From NCBI GenBank assembly GCA_030632745.1, contig DAOVUE010000047.1, positions 1 through 8,110 on the forward strand: DNA of 8,110 nucleotides, given 5' to 3'. Of the stretch, positions 1 through 7,617 are shown piece by piece. Positions within the stretch are counted from its first letter, which is position 1; each line of letters begins with the position of its first letter. The notes under the pieces were generated by a model. It had not been told where the DNA came from and did not search any database. It was given only the letters and a program-made list of their open reading frames with translations. Position numbers and translations under genes: made by a program. The DNA comes from Pseudomonadota bacterium (lineage in GTDB: Bacteria > Pseudomonadota > Gammaproteobacteria > GRL18).

Positions 1-116
1 ATGACTAAGGCGCTGTAGGTTAAGGGTTTTACTGGCTATTTTGGATTTATTCGTAGTCACTCTACGGGTGAATTCAAAATAGTCAGAAAATCATTAAGAT
101 GCAGTGACTTAGGCAT
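1..116. repeat. Long imperfect palindrome (possible MITE-like or structured-RNA repeat)
   Basis: The segment folds back on itself almost end to end. The core is an uninterrupted 25-bp stem, 32-56 paired with 62-86, around the 5-nt loop TCACT (57-61). Outer arms pair 1-30 with 88-116 with a few mismatches and one bulge near 18-19; the ends ATGACTAAGG and CCTAAGTCAT (the latter read on the minus strand from 116) are near-inverted copies. I count 48 pairs, nine of them G.T in the plus strand. No open frame of note lies inside. There is no T-tract on either side, so it is not an ordinary terminator. Terminal inverted repeats without a coding sequence fit a miniature inverted-repeat element or a dispersed palindromic repeat; only one copy is visible here, and the element may extend left of the window. 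Confidence 0.75.
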
Positions 117-168
117 TCAAAGTAGATTTAACTGAGTTATTTAGGTTAAAACTTTATTAATTTTGATA

Positions 169-178
169 ATTGTACAAT
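169..178. promoter_or_regulatory. Perfect 10-bp palindrome upstream of ald (possible operator)
   Basis: ATTGTACAAT is a perfect inverted repeat about 180 bp before the ald start, in an AT-rich stretch that also holds weak promoter-like hexamers (TTGATA at 163-168, TTGTTA at 192-197, TAATAC at 213-218). Alanine dehydrogenase genes in other bacteria are often controlled by Lrp/AsnC-family regulators, which bind AT-rich dyads, but a 10-bp palindrome is expected by chance roughly once in a few such regions. This is a weak call. Confidence 0.2.
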
Positions 179-291
179 AAAATAAATAAGATTGTTAGTT
201 TTTTGCACTAAATAATACAAAAAGGTAATGAAAAAAAGAGTAATTACTGCTATAAATAAATGAAATTGTTCAAAGCATTATTGAGCTAAAC

Positions 292-338
292 ATAAAGCCA
301 TCAGCTATACTCAAAATAAAGCCATTAGCTAAACTCAA
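292..338. repeat. Tandem direct repeat, 24-bp period, just upstream of ald
   Basis: Two 23-nt copies (292-314 and 316-338) differ at only two positions; both begin ATAAAGCCAT and end ACTCAA. A more degenerate third copy can be recognised just before them at about 268-291 (AAAGC, then GAGCTAAAC). The repeats end 21 bp before the ald start codon, so they would lie in the 5' untranslated region or core promoter of ald. The rest of the 117-359 interval holds no gene that I can see, only AT-rich sequence and weak promoter-like hexamers. Confidence 0.7.
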
Positions 339-359
339 TGAAGAGTGAGATGAGAATTA

Positions 360-1463
360 ATGATTGTAGGTTTGCTTAGAGAAATAAAAACTGAAGAGTA
401 TCGTGTTGCATTAACACCTGATGCAGTCAAAAAAATATCTGCTGCAGCTGAAAAAATACTGGTACAGCATAATGCGGGTCTTGCCAGCGGTTATACTGAT
501 CAGGATTATCAACAGTCTGGTGCAGTCATTATTGAATCAGCAGAACAAATCTGGCAGCAGGCTGATTTAATTATAAAGGTAAAAGAGCCTCAGGGAACAG
601 AATTGAACTTAATGAAAGTTAATCAATTACTCTTTACCTATTTTCATTTTGCAGGTTCATTAGCTCTGACAAAGGCTTGCCTGAAACAAAAGATTACGGC
701 GCTGGCTTATGAGACTTTAGTCGATGAAAATGGACAATTACCCTTACTTATCCCCATGAGTGCCGTTGCGGGGAAGATGGCTGCACATCAGGGAGCCAAA
801 TACCTTGAAAAACAATTCGGTGGTAAAGGTTTATTAATGGGTGGACTGGAACTTGATTCAATTCAGGTTGACCCGGCCAGGGTGATTGTTCTTGGCGGCG
901 GTGTCGTTGGTCTCCACGCTGCACAGGTTGCCTCTGAAATGGGGGCCATAGTGACTTTACTGGAAATAAATAAACAACGTATTAAACAAATTAAACAACA
1001 ATTCAGCGATAAAATATCAGTATTGCACTCGACTCGTGATCGCTTGCTGGATTTATTAACAACAGCAGATGTTATTATTGGTGCTGTTTTAGTCGCAGGT
1101 GCTAAAGCACCTACCTTAATTTATAAAGACGACTTATCTATAATGCAGCCGGGCACTGTTCTGGTTGATGTGGCAATTGATCAGGGCGGATGTTTTGAAA
1201 CCAGCAGAGCAACAACGCATGATAAGCCCATTTATATTGAACAGGATATGGTTCATTATTGTGTAGCCAATCTTCCCGGTGCAGTTTGCCGCAGCAGCAG
1301 TCAGGCCTTATCGGGTACGACGATGCCTTATATTCTGCAATTGCTTGAAAAGGGTTTAGAGGGTTTTTTAGCTCAAAGTGCAGGACATAGAAAATGTTTA
1401 AATATGCAGCATGGTCAACTGAAACATGATGTCTTAATAAAACAATTTGCACATCTCTTATAG
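360..1463 (+). CDS. ald: Alanine dehydrogenase
   Basis: Cytoplasmic NAD-dependent enzyme that interconverts L-alanine and pyruvate plus ammonium, linking alanine use to nitrogen and redox balance. The 367-residue length is normal for the family. The N-terminal catalytic domain shows REIKTEEYRVALTP (7-20), KVKEP with Lys75, and His96 in the FTYFHF motif; these match the substrate-binding Lys75 and catalytic His96 of the Mycobacterium tuberculosis enzyme. The NAD-binding Rossmann glycines are in VLGGGVVG (177-184), and AIDQGG (272-277) carries the expected catalytic Asp274. Oddities: the usual GGVPGV-PA linker before the Rossmann fold is replaced by a segment about four residues longer (161-173), and the usual PGAVPRTS and ALTNATLPY motifs read PGAVCRSS and ALSGTTMPY. 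The reading frame is intact, so I regard it as a divergent but functional Ald. arfB follows after 14 nt, probably co-transcribed. Confidence 0.93.
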   Translation: MIVGLLREIKTEEYRVALTPDAVKKISAAAEKILVQHNAGLASGYTDQDYQQSGAVIIESAEQIWQQADLIIKVKEPQGTELNLMKVNQLLFTYFHFAGSLALTKACLKQKITALAYETLVDENGQLPLLIPMSAVAGKMAAHQGAKYLEKQFGGKGLLMGGLELDSIQVDPARVIVLGGGVVGLHAAQVASEMGAIVTLLEINKQRIKQIKQQFSDKISVLHSTRDRLLDLLTTADVIIGAVLVAGAKAPTLIYKDDLSIMQPGTVLVDVAIDQGGCFETSRATTHDKPIYIEQDMVHYCVANLPGAVCRSSSQALSGTTMPYILQLLEKGLEGFLAQSAGHRKCLNMQHGQLKHDVLIKQFAHLL

Positions 1464-1477
1464 GATCTTATCTGAGA

Positions 1478-1924
1478 ATGGACAATAATCTAAACTCGAT
1501 GAAGACCTCTTCACTGCAAATTTCAAATCAGGTGTGTGTTGCGAATAATGAAATTGAGGTGAGCTTTATTCGTTCACAGGGTTCGGGTGGTCAGAATGTA
1601 AATAAGGTTTCTACAGCAGTGCATTTGAGGTTTGATATAAAAGCCTCATCACTGCCGATGATCTACAAAGAAAAATTACTCCAGCTAAACGATCATCATA
1701 TTACAGCAGAGGGTATTATCATTATTAAAGCACAGCGATTTCGCAGTCAGGATAAAAATCGTGAAGACGCACGGCAAAGACTGGTGCATATTATCCAAAA
1801 ATCCATGCTGACACAGAAAAAACGCAGGGCGACAAAGCCGACTCGCGGGGCTAAAAAACGGCGTATGGATAATAAGTCAAAACGGGCTCAGCAAAAAGTT
1901 CAGCGCCGTAAAGTTGATTATTAG
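1478..1924 (+). CDS. arfB: Peptidyl-tRNA hydrolase ArfB (ribosome rescue)
   Basis: Codon-independent release factor homologue that frees ribosomes stalled on truncated mRNA by hydrolysing peptidyl-tRNA in the peptidyl transferase centre. The GGQ catalytic motif is in GSGGQNVNK (35-43, Gln39), followed by the family-typical STAVHLRFDIKASSLP and by IIIKAQRFRSQDKNRE. The C-terminal tail (about 113-148) is very rich in Lys and Arg; in E. coli ArfB this tail enters the empty mRNA channel. At 148 residues it is close to the 140 of E. coli and lacks the codon-recognition domains of RF1/RF2. The extra N-terminal residues could mean that Met8 (1499) is the real start, but no Shine-Dalgarno precedes that codon, whereas 1478 has an AGGA 12 nt upstream and a GAG close by. 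Spacing of 14 nt after ald suggests one transcript; a terminator lies downstream. Confidence 0.93.
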   Translation: MDNNLNSMKTSSLQISNQVCVANNEIEVSFIRSQGSGGQNVNKVSTAVHLRFDIKASSLPMIYKEKLLQLNDHHITAEGIIIIKAQRFRSQDKNREDARQRLVHIIQKSMLTQKKRRATKPTRGAKKRRMDNKSKRAQQKVQRRKVDY

Positions 1925-1990
1925 TCTCTTAATGAAAATATTTAATACATTTTTATAAAGAAATTTATTAAATATTGAATATAAGAGACT
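1923..1990 (+). repeat. AT-rich compound hairpin after arfB
   Basis: AGTCTCTTA (1923-1931) pairs perfectly with TAAGAGACT (1982-1990), and inside it AATATTTAATA (1937-1947) pairs perfectly with TATTAAATATT (1966-1976), giving a two-stage hairpin of 9 and 11 bp. It begins within the arfB stop codon and ends just before the terminator. It may protect the 3' end of the ald-arfB mRNA; no T-tract follows it directly. Confidence 0.6.
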
Positions 1991-1993
1991 TAT

Positions 1994-2026
1994 CCTGCTC
2001 CTGTTTTTCAGGCTTAGGTTTTTTTT
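1994..2026 (+). terminator. Rho-independent terminator of the ald-arfB unit
   Basis: CCTG (1994-1997) pairs with TAGG (2015-2018), using one G.U, and CCTG (2000-2003) pairs with CAGG (2009-2012) around a TTTTT loop, separated by a small 2x2 internal loop. Eight consecutive T residues (2019-2026) follow immediately. Placement 70 nt after the arfB stop fits termination of the two-gene unit and implies that the acetyltransferase downstream is expressed separately. Confidence 0.8.
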
Positions 2027-2062
2027 AAATGCTCCTGTATTCTTATTAGTGATGCAAATTCC

Positions 2063-2596
2063 ATGAAAAACAAACAAATATCCGCACCTTTTAACAGCCT
2101 CACAGCAGAATATATTCAGCGCCGACATCAGGTTCATGAAGTTTGCCGACAGTTCAAGCGCAGCCCTTCAAAGGGAAATCTGGCACGTTTGAAATCTTTA
2201 TTCTCCCGGACCGGTGATGAAGTCTTTATAGAAGCAGGATTTTATTGTGATTATGGAGATAAAATTTCTCTCGGTCATCGTGTTTATTTTAATATTAACT
2301 GTACACTTCTGGATGGCGGCCGGATCGGTATTGGAGATGATTGTCTGATTGGCCCTAATGTACAGATTTTAACTATCAACCATGCTCTGGCACCCGCAGA
2401 ACGATTGAAAAAGACTAATTTTTGCAGTGATATTGATATTGGAAATAATGTATGGATTGGGGCCGGTGCTATTATTTTACCTGGCGTTAATATTGGAAGC
2501 GGGAGTGTTATTGGTGCTGGGAGTGTAGTGAGTAAAGATGTTGCAGAGAACTGTCTTTATGCAGGAAATCCTGCCCGGAAAATTCGTCAGCTATAA
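2063..2596 (+). CDS. Hexapeptide-repeat O-acetyltransferase, maltose/galactoside acetyltransferase-like
   Basis: Left-handed beta-helix acetyl-CoA-dependent acetyltransferase of the Maa/LacA/NodL group. Evidence: a helical N-terminal region (about 10-50), the family motif CDYGDKISLGHRVYFNINC (62-80), and His107 in LTINHALAPAER, matching the catalytic His in the TATHPLDA-like loop of LacA and Maa. Classic [LIV]-G-x4 hexapeptide turns follow (IDIGNNVWIGAGAIILPGV, then IGSGSVIGAGSVVSKDV), with the usual end YAGNPARKIRQL. The 177-residue length is slightly below the usual 180-200. The N-terminus differs from standard Maa, so the acceptor sugar or lipid cannot be predicted. The start at 2063 has no clear Shine-Dalgarno; no better in-frame start is visible upstream. 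It stands alone between a terminator and a convergent gene. Confidence 0.85.
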   Translation: MKNKQISAPFNSLTAEYIQRRHQVHEVCRQFKRSPSKGNLARLKSLFSRTGDEVFIEAGFYCDYGDKISLGHRVYFNINCTLLDGGRIGIGDDCLIGPNVQILTINHALAPAERLKKTNFCSDIDIGNNVWIGAGAIILPGVNIGSGSVIGAGSVVSKDVAENCLYAGNPARKIRQL

Positions 2597-2601
2597 GGAA
2601 T

Positions 2602-2686
2602 CCCCTTGCTTTAGTTGGGGGGAGGATGTCAAGCACAACCTGGTTACCTTGTCATTGTCAAATTTTAAGAGATTACAAGGTAACCA
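2602..2686. terminator. Inverted repeats between convergent genes, possible terminator region
   Basis: The 119-bp gap between the convergent acetyltransferase and zinc-ribbon genes holds two dyads. A small one pairs CCCC (2602-2605) with GGGG (2617-2620). The stronger one pairs TGGTTACCTTGT (2641-2652) with ACAAGGTAACCA (2675-2686), a perfect 12-bp stem with a 22-nt loop. On the plus strand it is followed by a short TATTTTA; there is no T-tract on the minus strand. It could terminate the plus-strand gene or be a protein-binding dyad; the long loop weakens the terminator reading. Confidence 0.4.
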
Positions 2687-2715
2687 AGTATTTTAGTCGG
2701 GAATTATTGAATTTA

Positions 2716-3252
2716 TCAACCTTCATTGACTCGTTTGAATTCAGTATGACTGCATGACGGGCAGGGAGGTATGCGACCGGCTTTATAAAAATGCAGTTCT
2801 TTAGCACAATTAGTGCATTTTAATGTGCCGATACTGGTGACTTCTCCGGTATGCCATGTATCGGCAATGTCTTTAATATGATCCAGTTCTATGCGGGTTT
2901 GATCCGCCATGTTTGCAAACACAGACAGTACTTTATCTTCTATCCGATGAATATCAAACTCTAACCACTCAAGGAAGCTCTTATTTTCTTTTTCCATGCT
3001 GGCAGCTGCATCATGAAGATCACGCTTTACATAGCGGGAGATGAGATCAATCTCTTCTTTGCTCCAGGTTTTCAATTCAGCGAGAAATTCTTCTGCTTCC
3101 TTTATCCCGTTAATAACCATGGGGCCGGCGGCTTCATCTGCTTTTTCTGTCCATTCTGACAGCTTGTCAAGCATGGTGTTATAACCATCTACCAGTTTAT
3201 CAGCAGCTTCTTCCATGTTATTTTTATCTTTATCTTTGTTGTCCTGATTCAT
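2716..3252 (-). CDS. ybeL: DUF1451 (YbeL-type) zinc-ribbon protein
   Basis: Small soluble protein of unknown function. With the start chosen here it has 178 residues: a highly charged, mostly helical region (about 1-135, rich in Glu, Lys and Asp, with no membrane segment) and a C-terminal zinc ribbon with C146-x2-C149 and C164-x2-C167 (CTNC and CPSC). This architecture and its position divergent from leuS match E. coli YbeL. An upstream in-frame ATG at 3276 would add eight residues, but the ATG at 3252 sits 5 nt after a perfect AGGAGG and that extension lies across the ribosome-binding site, so 3252 is preferred. A possible -10 (TATACT, plus-strand 3336-3341) lies upstream, with no convincing -35. 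Function is not established; YbeL-type proteins are simply conserved in gammaproteobacteria. Confidence 0.85.
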   Translation of the reverse strand: MNQDNKDKDKNNMEEAADKLVDGYNTMLDKLSEWTEKADEAAGPMVINGIKEAEEFLAELKTWSKEEIDLISRYVKRDLHDAAASMEKENKSFLEWLEFDIHRIEDKVLSVFANMADQTRIELDHIKDIADTWHTGEVTSIGTLKCTNCAKELHFYKAGRIPPCPSCSHTEFKRVNEG

Positions 3253-3257
3253 ACGAA

Positions 3258-3263
3258 CCTCCT
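3258..3263 (-). promoter_or_regulatory. Ribosome-binding site deciding the zinc-ribbon gene start
   Basis: The minus strand reads AGGAGG, 5 nt before the ATG at 3252. This full-consensus site lies downstream of the other in-frame ATG (3276), so it supports the shorter protein. Confidence 0.8.
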
Positions 3264-3354
3264 GACTATAATACAAAATTCCGGAACAAATCTTTTTCCA
3301 GGCATTTTCCAGATACTTTATGTTTCTACACTATAAGTATAGCTCAAAATGGAA

Positions 3355-3382
3355 TTACTTGAACATTAATTAGTGGTATAAT
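3355..3382 (+). promoter_or_regulatory. Probable sigma-70 promoter of leuS-lptE-holA
   Basis: A perfect -10 hexamer TATAAT (3377-3382) is preceded by TGG, giving the extended -10 form TGnTATAAT. A modest -35, TTACTT (3355-3360), lies 16 bp upstream. Initiation near 3389 would give a leader of about 95 nt before the leuS start. It points away from the divergent zinc-ribbon gene. Confidence 0.65.
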
Positions 3383-3414
3383 TTCGCGTTTTATATTATT
3401 GCTTTTAACTCTTA

Positions 3415-3450
3415 TTTTTAGAATAGTTTTTAGAGCGGTTTTTAAAGCAG
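3415..3450 (+). repeat. Three tandem 12-bp repeats in the leuS leader
   Basis: Three consecutive 12-mers start with TTTTTA or TTTTTAAA: TTTTTAGAATAG (3415-3426), TTTTTAGAGCGG (3427-3438) and TTTTTAAAGCAG (3439-3450). They lie between the predicted leuS transcription start and its ribosome-binding site (AGGA, 3470-3473). A fourth, decayed unit may follow. No clear function. Confidence 0.65.
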
Positions 3451-3462
3451 TTTAAATTTTGA

Positions 3463-6039
<2,577 letters not shown>

Positions 6040-6078
6040 ACGAACTGGGATAATAGCTTCTGATTTAAAGGATAAAAA

Positions 6079-6579
6079 ATGCTGCACATAAAAATTTTTG
6101 GATTTCAAACCATTAGCCTGTTAATTATGCTCTTTGTCGCCGGCTGCGGCTTTCATTTGCGCGGTGCTATTGAATTGCCCGCATTGTATGAACGTGTTTA
6201 TCTGGTGGATAAAGGCTATGCTGATATCAGCAGACCTCTGATACAGGCCTTTGAGAGTGTTGGTGTCACCATGGTGTCTTCACCTGCAGCAGCCTCTTCA
6301 GTGATTACTTTATTATCACGGGGTGCTCAGCGTAGAGCTTTGAATGTTGCGGGCAGAGAAATCAGAGAATTTGAACTGCAGCTGGATATTTCTTTTGTGG
6401 TTCAGGACGCTCAGGGTGAGCAATTGTCTGAGGCACAAACGGTGAGTGTAATACGTAATTTTAAAAATGATATTAATAATACTCTGGGTGTAGGTAATGA
6501 AGAAGATGTCATTCGCCAGGAGATGAATCAGACTGCTATTATGCAGATATTACGTCGTTTGAAGGCCATTGCCCCATAA
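6079..6579 (+). CDS. lptE: LPS-assembly lipoprotein LptE
   Basis: Outer-membrane lipoprotein that plugs the LptD barrel and helps insert lipopolysaccharide into the outer leaflet. The N-terminus is a lipoprotein signal peptide (about 1-22) with lipobox VAGC; Cys23 would be lipidated after signal peptidase II cleavage. The mature start CGFHLRGAIELP is characteristic of the family (formerly RlpB). A mixed alpha/beta domain follows (for example AGREIREFELQLDISFVV) and an Arg/Lys-rich helical end. At 166 residues it is somewhat shorter than the 193 of E. coli. An AAAGGA (6067-6072) precedes the start by 6 nt. It sits 39 nt after leuS and its stop codon overlaps the holA start, as in the conserved gammaproteobacterial order. 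Confidence 0.93.
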   Translation: MLHIKIFGFQTISLLIMLFVAGCGFHLRGAIELPALYERVYLVDKGYADISRPLIQAFESVGVTMVSSPAAASSVITLLSRGAQRRALNVAGREIREFELQLDISFVVQDAQGEQLSEAQTVSVIRNFKNDINNTLGVGNEEDVIRQEMNQTAIMQILRRLKAIAP

Positions 6580-7613
6580 TGCAAATCAGACCCGAGCAAC
6601 TGAGGAATGATTTAAAAAAGAAACAATATCCAATCTATATGGTTTGCGGTGATGAACCGCTGCAGCATCGTGAAGCGGTTGATATGCTGCGTAAGGCTGC
6701 AAAATATTATGGTTATGATGAACGGGAAGTTTATATTGCTGACAGCAAATTTGACTGGAATATTCTGCTTAATGCGGCTAATGAATTATCCTTGTTTGCC
6801 TCAAAACGCTTAATAGAAATTCATTTACCCTCAGGAAAACCATCTGATCGAGGAGCAGCCTTAATTCATTATAGTGAAAATCTGCCGCAGGATATTATTT
6901 TATTAATAGTGGCGGGTAAAATAGAAGCGGCTACCCGAAAAAGTAAATGGTATAAAGCGATTGATAAGGCGGCTCGTATTATTCCAATCTGGCCTATTGA
7001 AGGACCTCAGCTCAATCAATGGTTAAGCAGGCGTTTACAGACAAAAGGCTTAAACCTGCAGGCTGACTCGATACAGTTGTTTAGTGACAGAATAGAAGGC
7101 AATTTACTGGCTGCTGATCAGGAAATCGAAAAGCTGAGTTTATTATTTCCTGCCGCTGATCAGATGATATCACTGGATCATGAACAGGTGTCAAATGCTG
7201 TGTTTGATAGTGCCCGTTATAATTTATTTGATTTATTTGACTGTGCTCTATCAGGTGATTTAAAACGTGCATCACGAATGCTTTATGGTTTGCAGCGGGA
7301 AGGATTGTCTGTCATTCTTATTATGTCTCTGATTGCCAAAGAAGTACGTATGCTGGCTAGAATGTCTGCAATTATGCAGCAAAATCAAAATATTCAGGCA
7401 GCAATGAAAGGTTTTTATATTTACCCCACGCGTAAAAATTTGCTTACTCAGGCTATACGTAATAGTCAGGCAGAACACTGGCAGAATTTATTAAAACAAC
7501 TTTTGCAGGCAGATAAAATAGCCAAAGGTGCTGAACAGGGCAATCCCTGGGATATGATGCAGTTAATTCTGGCAGATATAGCTGATAAACAGTATCTGAA
7601 AAGTGAGTTATAG
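6579..7613 (+). CDS. holA: DNA polymerase III delta subunit (clamp loader)
   Basis: Subunit of the clamp loader that opens the beta sliding clamp during chromosome replication. The 344 residues match the 343 of E. coli HolA. The N-terminus has VCGDEPLQHREAVDMLR (22-38), equivalent to GNDPLLLQES in E. coli; Leu72-Phe73 in ELSLFASKR correspond to the clamp-opening Leu73-Phe74. EGNLLAADQEIEKLSLL (174-190) closely matches the E. coli EGNLLALAQALERLSLL. A helical collar domain fills the C-terminal third. The ATG shares its A with the lptE stop (TAATG), so translation is probably coupled; no strong Shine-Dalgarno is seen. Last gene of the operon, with a terminator 40 nt downstream. Confidence 0.95.
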   Translation: MQIRPEQLRNDLKKKQYPIYMVCGDEPLQHREAVDMLRKAAKYYGYDEREVYIADSKFDWNILLNAANELSLFASKRLIEIHLPSGKPSDRGAALIHYSENLPQDIILLIVAGKIEAATRKSKWYKAIDKAARIIPIWPIEGPQLNQWLSRRLQTKGLNLQADSIQLFSDRIEGNLLAADQEIEKLSLLFPAADQMISLDHEQVSNAVFDSARYNLFDLFDCALSGDLKRASRMLYGLQREGLSVILIMSLIAKEVRMLARMSAIMQQNQNIQAAMKGFYIYPTRKNLLTQAIRNSQAEHWQNLLKQLLQADKIAKGAEQGNPWDMMQLILADIADKQYLKSEL

Positions 7614-7617
7614 TTTT

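Noticed and set aside
1..18. ATG at position 1 as a gene start
   Set aside because: The frame stops after five codons and the sequence is part of the palindrome.
1138..1452. Minus-strand open frame of 104 codons within ald
   Set aside because: It lies wholly antisense to a clearly conserved ald region and its translation shows no recognisable domain.
1877..2137. Minus-strand open frame across the arfB end, terminator and acetyltransferase start
   Set aside because: It crosses the terminator and two conserved genes; the translation is low-complexity and explained by AT-rich hairpin sequence.
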